From positions 3,414,501 to 3,478,500 of the forward strand of contig JAILWY010000024.1 of the NCBI GenBank assembly GCA_022113835.1: a DNA stretch of 64,000 nt, written 5' to 3'. Positions 10,267-20,710 of this stretch are shown here, piece by piece (position 1 is the stretch's first letter; each line of letters opens with the position of its first letter). This stretch comes from Atopsyche davidsoni (Eukaryota > Arthropoda > Insecta > Trichoptera > Hydrobiosidae). The notes beneath the pieces are model-generated. The model worked only from the letters and a program-made list of their open reading frames with translations, had not been told where the DNA came from and did no database searches. The position numbers and the translations under genes were made by a program.

Positions 10267-11630
10267 CTCGAGCGTGAAATTTCCCAACACTGTCCGTGAA
10301 TGCGGACAGTTTCACGCCGCGCCGGGCTTTGTGCAATCGTGAGCGTGACTCACGTAGGCCCAATATAAACAATCTGCTATATATATTTTTTTATGGTGTG
10401 TTGTGAAACGACGGAAAAATATCCAAGACACACGGCCCGCTCGTTGACAAGCAAAGTCTCAAGCGCGAAAGGACGAAGCTTGAAATTAAAATCGAACCTG
10501 GTACAGTGAATGTTATAATACGTTAGTACTTGTGGTACGTTTTGATTAAAAGTTATCGACGTTTCGGTCCCGGTACCGGAACTGTCTTTGGGGATTAGAC
10601 CAAGTTGTTCTAATAAGCTCCCTGACCTTCTCATTATTTGCCTTAAGCGTATGAAACGGTAATGGAGTAGTGGACTTGGAATGATGTGAAGGAATGTGTT
10701 CTGGAAGCAAATATGGGAGAGCTCCTGCTATTATTTCTGCAGCCTGCTCCAGAATGGGTATCAGATCTAAATTCCAGAGATTTTTAAGAAAACGATTTTA
10801 TAATAATGCTATTAGGCAGAATATAAAACTGCTATGTAGATGGACCCGAGGACTACACTATTCTCCCTAAGAAAACCATGAACAGACATAGAGATATGAT
10901 CAGTGTGATGGTCACCAACATTCTCTGATGAAGAGGTACCTGAAAAAAATAATGTTCTGATAAAAATGGCTGAATATATAATAATAAGTCAACACAATTT
11001 CTTTTCAGCCATAGGTTTCAGAAAAGTTTGTATTCCAAGGAAAGAAAGTCTCAAATCAGATTATCTGTGATTTCTCAGTACAAACTGTATTACTTCGAGC
11101 TGCTTGCTTACTCGACTCTCCTCTGATGACCTGCTACTCTCACAGAGCAGTGTAGCTATGGAATCCTCTCTTTTTGATTATCTGCATTTGGATTTTACTC
11201 TCTCGTGAAATATATACGAAGCGTTGTCTTAACACTTTGCCCTTGCGTTTTCTGCTGCGTTATACTGAAAATCTTCAGACTTTTCTTTAAGGGTATGGAT
11301 GGTCGCTGTGACCCTGAAGATGCCCCCAGTACCGGAACCGAAACATCAAAGCTGCAAAAACCTATGCGCACTCAAAACTCAATGCTTTCTCTTTGTAGCT
11401 GCAAAAATTATACAACAATACACTTCAAAGTTGTTTTTTTTTTGTGAATCGAGGGCATTCTGCTCTTATTTTTGCAAATGCAAAATCGTAATAAATTACT
11501 AAAAGTATGCAATTAAAATAATATTGCTTTAAAATGCGTAATAAATTTCAATTAAAATGTCTAAAATGCGGCATTGTTCAAGGCAATATCAATTTCATTG
11601 ACTTCGATTGAAGGAACTTGCATCGACAGG
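10267..11630. other. Intergenic repeats upstream of third RR-2 gene
   Basis: No gene is seen. The stretch 10640-10950 is a plus-strand copy of the dispersed repeat. Around 10553-10600 (minus) and at 11314-11343 (plus) lie CTGAAGA...GAAA-type motifs, the second with both conserved hammerhead-like core strings. The remainder is AT-rich. Confidence 0.5.
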
Positions 11631-11664
11631 TATATAAGCCGCAGCTGAAACCTGAGAAGCCAGT
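11631..11664 (+). promoter_or_regulatory. TATA box and initiator-like site
   Basis: TATATAA (11631-11637) lies about 29 bp before CCAGT (11660-11664), a near match to the TCAGT initiator used by the sister genes. The ATG at 11708 follows 44 bp later. Confidence 0.65.
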
Positions 11665-11707
11665 TAAGCATCAGCTCTTGTATTGAAAAGATCAGCCAGC
11701 AGTAACC

Positions 11708-13672
11708 ATGGTGTTCTTTAAGGTAATACAAATCATTAAAAAAAAATTAAAATAATATTAAATAATACAATAAAATAATATTATTATATAACCATGCTGT
11801 TGATTTATACATATTAAGTGACGTCACAGTAATCAGCAAAATACTCGAGCATTACTGTTTTATTAATATACTTATAAAAAATAGAAATGGTTAAAAATAG
11901 TTTTACTAAATAGGAAAATACATCTTCGGTGTTGATATTAATACATATATTTTTTTGTTTTAAATATTTACTTAACCCTTTACTATATGCATAAAGCGAA
12001 TGTTTATATTACTCCTTGAGTCAGAATGCTCCCTCTGATATAATAACCAGTGCGTCATCCCTTATCGCAAGGGTAAAGTGAAGTTCTCCCCGTTCTGTTG
12101 CTTGTGCATGGCAGCCATTCTGTGCCCTGAGCGTGTGTGAAGGATCGGTAATGGAGTAGTGAACATTTAATGATTGTGTTCTGGAAGTAGGTGGGGGGCT
12201 CCTGGTATTGTTTCTGGAGCCTGCTGCAGGAGGAGTATCAGATGTAAAAGCCAGATCTTTGCAAGGAAAGGATTATGAAATAATGCTATTGGGCAGCAGC
12301 AATGCACAGACTTTTCCTTTGAATATAAAATTGCGACTTAGAAAGTCCCGAGGACTATACTATTTTCTCTTAGAAAACCATGAACACTGGCTCAGCATAA
12401 ATATATGCTCAGTGAGATGGTCGCCAACCTCCTTTGAGAAGAGGCACCCGAAGAAGAAGAAAGTGAAGCTTTAAAAAATAATATAGCAGTAGCATTATTA
12501 GACAAACTAATGGTCAGAATTAACTATTTGAAAGCGCCTAAAATGTAATTATTTAAGATGTTATTTTTAGGCATTGCAATGATTTTCTGTTTGCTGCAGG
12601 TGTCCCTGTGCCTGGTGGTGCTCGCAGCAGCCTGCAGCGGCCATGCTGTGTCGCACAGCAACGTCGTGAACATTGCCCATGCCAGCCATGGCCATGGAGG
12701 CCTCGGCCTGAGCTATGGGGGACTCGGCCACAACGAGCTGGGCTACGGGGGATACGGCTATGGGGGACTCGGCTATAAAGGACTCAGCTACGGAGGGCTT
12801 GGCTATGGAGGACTCGGCTATGCTGGACAAGGCTATGGAGGACTTAGCCATGGAGGACTCGGATATGCTGGACAAAGCTATGGAGGACTTAGCCATGGAG
12901 GACTCGGCTATGCTGGACAAGGTTTAGGAGGACTTGGCTATGGTGGTCTAGGCTATGCTGGACAAGGCTATGGAGGACTTGGCTATGCTGAACAAAGCTA
13001 TGGAGGACTTGGCTATGCTGGACAAGGCTATGGAGGACTTGGCTATGATGGAGTCAGCTATGCAGGACAAGGCTATGGACATGGATATTATGGCGCTGGA
13101 CATCACGGGCATGACGAACACGTAAGACATCGACTATAACTTTCCAGTTCGAATAACAGATTCTCCCTTGTGGCGTCTTATGTGCTCACAGTAACCCCGC
13201 CTCGTTACGTTTACAGGCACACCCCAAGTACGAGTTCGACTACGGAGTGAAGGACCTGCACAGCGGAGACATCAAGTCCCAGCAGGAGGTGCGCGACGGG
13301 GACGTGGCCAAGGGTGAGTGGGCGCTCTTGCACTTATTGCTGTCTCAGCAAATGGTTCTTCATTATATTTTATCATATGCATGTACAAGTCCGAAAACAA
13401 CTCCAGCTATCTAGAATTCAAATCACAACTCTAATCGATAGCTTCTGCAATCACCTGAGAGGGTATCTCAACAGGGGCTCCCTCAGGGTACTCCATTGCT
13501 TTCTCCATGTGACTGACGCCGTCTCCTTGCAGGCTCGTACTCGCTGGTGGAGCCTGATGGCTCTCTGCGCGTGGTGGACTACTCAGCTGACGATGTCCAT
13601 GGCTTCAACGCCGTGGTGAAGAAGATCGGCCCCACCGTGCACGCCCCGCCCCACCACCACCACCACTACTGA
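11708..13672 (+). CDS. RR-2 cuticular protein, long repeat domain (copy 3, mosaic)
   Basis: Third chitin-binding cuticle protein gene and the only RR-2 copy on the plus strand. Exons 11708-11722 (MVFFK), 12600-13121, 13217-13313 and 13533-13672 join to 257 residues. After the split signal peptide come residues 30-179 of [10 protein letters not shown] repeats, then an RR-2 domain (180-257: [34 protein letters not shown]) and a His tail. The start of exon 2 ([18 protein letters not shown]) is the copy-1 sequence, whereas the end ([15 protein letters not shown]), introns 2-3, exons 3-4 and the 3' flank are the copy-2 sequence. Intron 1 (11723-12599) is about 880 bp and carries a transposon-type repeat. 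RDGDVA replaces RDGDVV. Confidence 0.93.
12105..12465 (+). repeat. Near full-length dispersed repeat in intron 1
   Basis: This is one of the most complete plus-strand copies: GGATCGGTAATGGAGTAGTG, ATCAGATGTAAAAGCC, GGCAGCAGCAATGC, AAAACCATGAACACTGGCTC and a GAAGAAGAAG tail at about 12452-12461. It lies wholly inside intron 1 of the RR-2 gene and explains part of that intron's length. Confidence 0.65.
12815..13075 (+). repeat. Coding minisatellite (30-bp unit)
   Basis: Tandem imperfect copies of GGCTATGCTGGACAAGGCTA plus TGGAGGACTT encode [10 protein letters not shown] decapeptides; some units carry an extra SHGGL pentapeptide. Codon-level similarity between units indicates expansion by slippage or unequal exchange. 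The 7 kb gene has the same unit in fewer copies. Confidence 0.85.
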
Positions 13673-13742
13673 ACCGGCGCCTCCTGAACTTGTACATAAC
13701 CTGACCCGGCCCTGTCCACCTGCATCGACTAAAACTTTATAC

Positions 13743-13748
13743 AATAAA
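13743..13748 (+). terminator. Poly(A) signal of third RR-2 gene
   Basis: AATAAA, 71 bp after the stop codon, in a 3' flank conserved with copy 2. Confidence 0.7.
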
Positions 13749-14220
13749 CATATTAATCCTCTATAAAATTATATTTTACTTATTTACCTTCCTTCCTATA
13801 GAGCCCAAGCAATTGGAAAAACATCTAATTATGTGTAAAATCCCATACACAAAAAAATATATAAATATACTTTGTAAGCCTAAGCTCAAGAGAATTCCAA
13901 AAGTATTGTCTTGTGACAAAAAGTATTGTCTTGTTTTGTACCATTAGTTTTGTAACTAATGGTACATATAATACATGTGCATATACTAATGTATCCAAAA
14001 GTGTAACGTTAATTTCTAAATGGTAAAATTTAAAATAATAACTTAGCATTTCGGATTTTTAAATTAATTATTCACGTCAAGTATAAGAAATATTTATTTT
14101 TATAAATACGCTATATAAAATTAACATATAATTTAAAAATCATTAAAACATAATTTCTCTATCATAAATGGATTTTTTTTTGTGTTAAGTAGCAAGAAAA
14201 GAAACACAAATACAAGCTCC

Positions 14221-14250
14221 CTGAAGATGGTCCCAGCATGGGGACCGAAA
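14221..14250 (+). ncRNA. Hammerhead-ribozyme-like core (candidate)
   Basis: CTGAAGA (14221-14227) fits CUGANGA. A perfect 6-bp stem, GGTCCC (14229-14234) with GGGACC (14241-14246), closes a six-base loop and is followed at once by GAAA (14247-14250). That is the conserved core and stem II of a hammerhead. Stems I and III and the cleavage site were not established, so activity is unknown. Penelope-like retroelements are known carriers of such motifs. Confidence 0.35.
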
Positions 14251-14354
14251 ACCTGAGGCAACTCATTACCCATGAAACCATCGTTTGCCAAAAACTTTAT
14301 GTATATATAAATATATTTAAACAATAACATACAAGACTTACTTATGGTATATTA

Positions 14355-14745
14355 TATATCTTCTTCTTCTTCGGGTGCCTCTCCTCAAAAGAGGTTGGCA
14401 ACTATCTCACTGAGCATATACTTATGCTGAGCCATTGTTCATGGTTTTCTTATGGAGAATAGAGTAGTGGGTCTCGGGGTTCTTCTACATCGCAGTTTTA
14501 TATTGGAATAAAAAGTCTGCGTATTGCTGCTGCCCAATAGCATTATTATATAATCCTTTTCATACAAAGCTCTCGCGTTTCGATCTGATACTCCTTCAGC
14601 AGCAAGTTATAGAAACAATACCACCTCGACAAGGTTCTTCCAGAGCACATTCCTCCACAGTAATTCTAAGTCCACTACTCTATTACCGATCCTTTAAAAA
14701 CACTCAGAGTACAGAATTGCAGCCATGCACAAGCAATTCCATAGA
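14355..14745 (-). repeat. Dispersed repeat copy, nearly complete
   Basis: Minus-strand copy from the CTTCTTCTTC tail through GCCTCTCCTCAAAAGAGG, the AGTAGTG/GGATCGGTAATG block and onward to GCACAAGCAA. With the intron copy at 12105-12465 it defines the family's extent at about 360-390 bp. Confidence 0.65.
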
Positions 14746-15407
14746 AATAAATACCTTTAGTTCCTTAGTGAATTCCTACTTGTAGTTTTCTTTGTACATA
14801 TTTCATGTTTACTGAATTGATTTAAAAACATTTTTTTTAAATCAATTCAATAATTTTACTTTATTTTGCATTTATTTATTCTGTTTGTCTTACTAATTTG
14901 GCTGTACCCCTGACTTCCAGCCGCTGGTGCAAACCCCGCATCCATGTTGGTCTCCTCCTTCTCATGTCCTTTATTCCTTCGATTCTTCCTAGGACAATCA
15001 GCTGCAGTAGGCTTTATTTATTATTTCGAAAAAATTGTATACTTGACAATTTCTTATCATCGTCCTAACGATGATAACTCCTAAGTTATTTATTTAATTC
15101 CATTTAACCTCATTGATCTTACTGGAAATTATATGCAAGACTGATCAAATTGAACAATGATTACCAAACAGTCAAATATGTAAATATAAAACGTTTATTT
15201 AGGAGTTAACTTTTTTTTGGTTTAATGAAAAAATATATAAATTTATGTAAGCATCAAAATAAATTTATGTTTCGTATTAAACAGTTTCGTTTCTTATGGG
15301 ATGAATAACCAAACATTTATTTTTATGATATTTCATTTTATTTCAATTTAAAATAATATAATACATATAAAAGCATTGTTCAAATTCCATATGGTAAAAT
15401 TATGTTT

Positions 15408-15413
15408 TTTATT
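15408..15413 (-). terminator. Poly(A) signal of His-rich gene
   Basis: AATAAA on the minus strand only about 16 bp beyond the TAA stop at 15429-15431. This implies a very short 3' UTR. Confidence 0.6.
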
Positions 15414-15428
15414 CACAGTATTTTTAAT

Positions 15429-16407
15429 TTACTCCCCCCAGTAACCCAAATCCCCATAGCCGTATGAATCGTACCCATAGGGTTCAACATAATCTGAGAT
15501 ATACTCCACAGGGTGTTCAAGCACTGTGAGGTGCGACCCAACATGCCCCACAGGGTGGTGTTCATGGAGCCTCAGATTGCTGTAACGTCCTGAATGACCA
15601 TGGTCGTACTTCTTGTAAGAAGCTGGGTGCGTTTGGACAAGCTTGCTATGGGAAACTGCGTGTCCTCCGTGGGTTCCGTGTCCATAGAGACCCAAATCAT
15701 GTCCATGTGTCTGAATTACGTTGGTTTGAGACACGGCGTGTCCGCCATGTCCGTAACTGCCGTAGCTGTGTCCGTGATGTCCCGAATTCCCATAATAGTC
15801 ATAGTGGCCCAAGTCATGGTGGTTGTGGTGCTTGTGGGTCACCGGGTGGGTTTGCACGAGGTTGGTGTGGGATACTGCGTGGTGGTCGTGGCCGTGGTGG
15901 CTGTAGTGGTCGTGGCCGTGGTCAACATACCCCCAGTGGTCTGCGTGGCCGTGGTGCCTGTGCACTGATGCTGGGTGAGTCTGGACGATGCTGCTGTGGG
16001 AGATGGCGTGGCCTTTGTGGTTCAGTTCATAGTTGTTGTAGCCATGCCCATATTGACTTAAATATCCATAGTCATTACTAGCATGGCTGCTGCATGCGCT
16101 GGCCAGAACGACCACGACCAAGGAAACCTGAAAAAAGTTTTCTATAACTAATCATATATACAACACACGGTTATTTTTTTTGTAATCGATTCACACACGA
16201 AAAAAAAACAGGCCACAAGTAAGATATTAAACCCACGCTTCCACGGCAATCAAGGCCCGATGCTCTTACCAATTGAACTACTGTGCTTGTAAGCAATAAT
16301 TTATACTATTCAAATTCTCACATATGGTATGGCGCTGGACCTTGATAGCCGAGAGGTGTGGGTTTGAACCCCTCAGTTTTTTTTTTGTTTACCTCGAGTA
16401 GCTTCAT
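15429..16407 (-). CDS. Histidine-rich secreted cuticle-type protein without RR domain
   Basis: Two exons, 16393-16407 (MKLLE) and 15429-16127, join to 237 residues. The phase-0 intron splits the signal peptide (VSLVVVVLASACSSHA), as in the three RR-2 neighbours. The mature protein is rich in His, Gly and Tyr and has four copies of a HAVSHSxxVQTHP motif (about 45-59, 88-102, 135-146, 161-175). The HAVSHS part also occurs just after the signal peptide of the RR-2 proteins, so this looks like a relative that lacks the chitin-binding exons. The C-terminus (about 204-237) is acidic and Tyr-rich. A role in cuticle, through histidine cross-linking or metal binding, is inference from composition and location. 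Antisense frames across it are by-products of its repeats. Confidence 0.85.
16246..16390. repeat. tRNA-derived SINE fragments in intron of His-rich gene
   Basis: On the minus strand 16262-16288 contains CAGTAGTTCAATTGGTAAGA, an A-box-like tRNA head shared with 5722-5752. On the plus strand 16340-16372 contains GGTTTGAACCC, a perfect B-box-like palindromic block, followed by a T-run. Neither makes a full tRNA. Confidence 0.45.
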
Positions 16408-16445
16408 GTTGCTGCTGGATGCGAGGGTTCGGAGACCAGCTGGGA

Positions 16446-16480
16446 ACTGATGCAGCTGACCGCGGCTGCTCGCTTATGTA
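16446..16480 (-). promoter_or_regulatory. TATA-like box plus TCAGT initiator
   Basis: Minus-strand TACATAA (16474-16480) lies 30 bp upstream of TCAGT (16446-16450). The ATG at 16407 follows about 40 bp later. It matches the cluster's promoter layout. Confidence 0.7.
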
Positions 16481-16649
16481 CCGGCCGGGGAGGAAGCCAC
16501 GTCCAGCGCTCCACCAGGCCGGAGCAGCAGAGCGTGGAGGATGTTCAATGTCATCTCTACCATCCAACGCAATTGCGTGCCGCAACATTCTCATGAATGA
16601 ATTACCCCCCCCCCCTCCCCCCCATCTGCCCATTTTGTGCCCAATTATG

Positions 16650-17400
16650 TAAAGGATCGGTAATGGAGCAGTGGACTTGAAAGCATTGTAGAGGGATGTG
16701 CTCTGGAGGGAGTATCAGATCTAAACGCCAGAACTTTGCAAGGAAAGGATTAAGGGTCTAGGTCCCATAATCGAATTTTTTTGATCATTTTCTAGTCCGA
16801 ATGCAAAAAGTTTGATACATCCCTTCTTCGGAACACAATATATTTCTACTTCTTATGATAAATATGTGTTTTTCCGATTGAAGTGTAGGAATTTGGAGAT
16901 TCGTCATGTCTCTTTTCCAAGAGTCCTAAACATTTAAAAGTCTTTTTTTCAATTAGAATTAAAAGGTTAAATATAAACCATGTGCGTCTTATAAATTTAA
17001 AAATTAAAAAAAAAAAAACCTTTAACAAACTTTGGTTTTGAAAAGTCGTCATTTTATCCAATTTTTCAACATGTTCATGATTTTATTTTACCCTGAAAAT
17101 GGACTTTAATTAAGTAATAAAAAATAGATAAATATAATTTATAGTTTTTTCAATACTCTGTAAAAAAATCAATTTTCGGTATAGAAAAATAAAGTGACAA
17201 TTAAATTAATTAAATGACACGATTTCGCCAGGTAATGGACTGCCTCTGGTGTCCGGTTGGACACCAGAGGCAATTAAAAGGCTGGGAGCAACTGCCTTAA
17301 GAAAACCATGAACAGTGGCTCAGCAAATACCATATATGCTCAGTGAGACGATCGCCAACCTCCTCTGAGGAGAGGCACCTGATGAAGAAGAGGACTTCTC
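16650..17400 (+). repeat. Dispersed repeat interrupted by TTAA-flanked element
   Basis: The left part of the dispersed repeat (GGATCGGTAATGGAGCAGTG to GCAAGGAAAGGAT, 16654-16750) and its right part (GAAAACCATGAACAGTGGCT to GATGAAGAAGAGG, 17301-17400) are separated by the element at 16754-17296. About 100 bp expected between the two parts is missing, so insertion came with, or was followed by, a deletion. Confidence 0.6.
16754..17296. mobile_element. TTAA-flanked MITE, copy A
   Basis: Bounded by TTAA on both sides (16750-16753 and 17297-17300), with inner ends GGGTCTAGGTCCC and, reverse-complemented, GGCAGTTGCTCCC. TTAA duplications and GG/CC ends are typical of piggyBac-type transposons. It is about 543 bp and non-coding. 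Near the right end is a perfect 13-bp hairpin, GCCTCTGGTGTCC/GGACACCAGAGGC (17242-17271). Copies lie at 20711-21297 and, inverted and diverged, at about 24400-24790. Confidence 0.6.
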
Positions 17401-20399
17401 TCGTCAGTCCCAAAACCTGGAGCTGTTCGCAGGCCACAGAAAACTCTATAACTTATCTACTATCCAAAATTTCAAGTAGTAATGACTTTGATGGGCCATA
17501 ATCGCAAGAAGCTGAAGACTATATTAAACATTTCCATTAGATATTGCAATTGAATGAATGAAAGATAAATTGATTTCGTCAAAAATGGTAGGCTTTTGAA
17601 ACAGTATTACAGTACTTAAAAATTACAAAATTATTATAAATTAATAGTTTACAAGTAACCGTTTAATTACTAAGCAGTTGCTTGTATACAAAGATGGAAG
17701 ATAAATCTTACAAATTACTGAAACGTATGTGTGAAGTTACGACACATCCTTAATGAAAAATCATTAGCAATCGTTAGAAATTATAAATGTGCAATTAAAC
17801 CTTCGCCATTGCCTAAAACAGCGAACACCATTAAATTTTTAAAAAAAATATATAATACATAAATATAATCCTTACCTTAGGATACGATCAGTGTGAAAGA
17901 TTTAAAGATGTTTATAATAAAAATACTAAGAACTAAATACCGAGTTATTATTACGCAAATTATATTTTAACTAAATTATAATATTATTAACTTTTTTTCA
18001 ACGTGCTATGTGCATCTTCAGGCAGGGTGAATATTGTTTAATATTTAATAAATTCGCATTTTTATCCGTGCAGATTTATTATTGGTTAAAAAGTGTGCAC
18101 AAAATGAGCCTGTGTGGGTATCAAGTGAGAATTTGTTAAATATTTGATGATAATCGTTGGAATGTCCCGGTGCGTGAAACAGCGTTGCGTTTGATTTTAT
18201 TTCGAGGATTATTTCGTCACAATATAAAAAATAAATAAATAATTGCTGGAAAGGAAGGAAAAGGAAAAGGAAAAGTAAATCCACGAGTTGGGAAATCCCC
18301 GCTGCGTTTGCCTGCGCTAATTGAATAAAATTAAATAGATCCACAGTGATGTGCATAGTCGAATAAAAAAATCGATTTTCTCCACATGAACAGTTTCCCA
18401 TACAGAAAAATCATATAAAAATATTATATTTTTCTAATTTGATATATATATAATATAAAATTTAGTGATAAGCATAATCAAAATTTTTTTTTTAAAAAAT
18501 AACATTATTAACAGTCTCTGTGTCTACCGCTCTGAAGCCTGAAATAATTTGCACAGAATGATACTATTGAATATGAAAGATTTAAAATATAATCAAAATA
18601 TACAACTCTTTAAATATTATTAAAAATAATGTTGACAGTGAATTTAATTTTTTAAATATTTTTATTAAAATAAATATTTTTTATTCTTTGACTTGACTAG
18701 TTTCGCCAACGTGCTAAATTGGCATATTTAACCACCATAAAGCAAAAAGTGGGAAGATCGCTAAATATTTATTTATATAAAAATATTAAAATAAAAGTGT
18801 AATTCGATTGGTTAAACTTATTATTAGTAACAATGTATGATTTTTTTCGATTAATTTAATAGTTGGCTCGAAATGAGTCGATAAGATACAACACTACGAA
18901 AAAATATCATTAATTACGCATGAGTGCTACCTTGACTTTAATAATACCAAACTTGAAATCTAATAACCTATTTTAATTTATTTAATTAAGGATGAGATAA
19001 CAGATCGCATATTTTGTTGCGTATTATATAATTTGTTTGCACTATTTACATATAAAGTTGCAATATCTCATACGTTGCATTTAATATGTAAAAACTATGT
19101 TCATTTAAACTATGAAATATGTAAATCGATTCAAGCATTTTATTTTTAAAAGAAATACGGAAAATTCACATAAAATATATCCACAATAAAAATTAAAGAA
19201 AATTTTGATTAAAGCCAGAATTTTTTTATTGCTTACACATATCGCACAACACTGAAATTATTTAAATTTGAAAACATTAGTTTTATATAAAAAAAATATA
19301 TATATATCTTCTTCTTCTAGTGCCTCTCCTCATAGTAGGTTGGTGACCATTTCATCGAATATATAATATTCATATCCTGGGCTAGTCCCACTGTACAATT
19401 GAGTTTTTTCCTTTCCAACCCTTCATATTCCTTGGATGTTCTTTGGATTATAAGCTGTTATATTTATTATAAATATAACATAAAAGAAGACCTAACTGTA
19501 TAACACGAATAAATTAGAAAATTTCAACTAAAGAGTACGTATATGCCAGCAAAGCCTTGGAACCCATTTACCAGATATGCTCTTCTATACATAACCTTAC
19601 ATAAATCAATAAAAAAAAAAATTCAATAATAAACCTGTGTTCTTTTTTATCAAAATTGCTCCTCATTCTGCTGCTTTGTGCGTGGATGCTACTCTGTGCC
19701 CTGAGCACGTGTAAAGGATCGGTAATGGTGAAGTGGACTTGGAATGATTGTGGAGGGATGTGCTCTGGAAATACCTTATCGAGGTGAAAGAGCTCCTGCT
19801 ATCAGATCTAAACGCTAGAGCTTTGCTAGGAAAGGGTTATATAATAATGCTATTGGGCAGCAGCAATACGCAGACTTTTCCTTCTAAGGACCCGGCGACT
19901 ACGCTTTTCTCAAAATTATATATATATTTTTATTTTTATAGGTTTGGTACCTTGCTTGTTATGTACAAGGTTTGTCATTACAATTTGGGGAAACTTTCCA
20001 AACTAGTCGTTCGAAATTGTGCTATATATGGGAGTGACTGAAGCTACACCCCCTGGTTTATCTTCTTTATGGGATTCCGATGACACCCTTCAAGAAGCCA
20101 CCCAGTGACTTCATCAACTGTGTCTCGCCACTGACTTCAGGTCATCCAGGCACAGGCATTGGTCCTCCAGTTGGTGTCTCTGAAGACCAAAGATGGGGCA
20201 TGAACCCACAAGGTGGATCACTGTTTGTGGAGTAATATCATCACAAGTCAAGTGGAACCTGCGGAGATAACTTCTCATCGCTCCATGAAGCTAATCCCGC
20301 AGGTATTCCTGTATACAGCGGGGTCCGTAACAGAATCAAAGAACATCTTTGTATATATAAATATATATGGTCTTGTGAAGTTTAAGTCTAGTTTCGTTT
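17401..20399. other. Intergenic, very AT-rich
   Basis: No gene is found. A minus-strand repeat block lies at 19305-19460 and a plus-strand copy at 19690-19925. A minus-strand CTGAAGATGCACATAGC...GAAA motif lies near 17998-18025. The stretch 20048-20330 is GC-richer and likely transposon-derived but was not identified. Confidence 0.5.
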
Positions 20400-20655
20400 T
20401 TGATAGTCAAAGTTGCTTGGCCGGAGTGGGGTGCGAGTGGGGTGCGAGCGGGCAGACGGGCAGACGGGTCGGCGCGGCGCGAGGCGCGAGGGGGACGGCG
20501 GGCGGACCGGGCGCGTGACGTAGGCAGGCTGTATCGACCGCCCCGTGACGTGACGTCATCGCACCCCCGCACCCTCGCACCCCCGCACCGGGTGGGCGTA
20601 TTCCAACCGGGGTGACCACCATCGCCACCCGAGCGAGCAGACCTCCACGCCAGAA
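20400..20655. promoter_or_regulatory. GC/CpG-rich island with CRE
   Basis: About 250 bp of strongly GC- and CpG-rich DNA in an AT-rich region. It contains tandem GGGTGCGAGCGGGCAGAC-like units, CACCCCCGCACC repeats and a TGACGTCA palindrome (CRE) inside GTGACGTGACGTCATCG around 20546-20555. Open frames here reflect base composition. It could be a promoter or 5' exon of an unseen transcript, or GC-rich transposon DNA. No linked coding exon was identified. Confidence 0.35.
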
Positions 20656-20710
20656 AAAAAAAAATTTCAAACTACACTTAAATAATAATATTTTTCACTA
20701 TGTGTCTTAA

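Larger units (their letters stand above)
13749..15407. other. Intergenic DNA with repeats
   Basis: No gene is seen. Up to about 13880 the sequence mirrors the 3' flank of copy 2. A strong hammerhead-like core lies at 14221-14250, and 14355-14745 is a minus-strand copy of the dispersed repeat. A reverse LINE-tail fragment lies around 14970-15010. The rest is AT-rich. Confidence 0.6.

Noticed and set aside
12815..13075. CRISPR-like regular repeats
   Set aside because: The repeats are in-frame coding decapeptide units without unique spacers in a eukaryotic cuticle gene.
15594..16081. Two 124-codon plus-strand frames opposite the His-rich gene
   Set aside because: Antisense shadows of the His/Gly-rich coding repeats with no start context, splice signals or domain.
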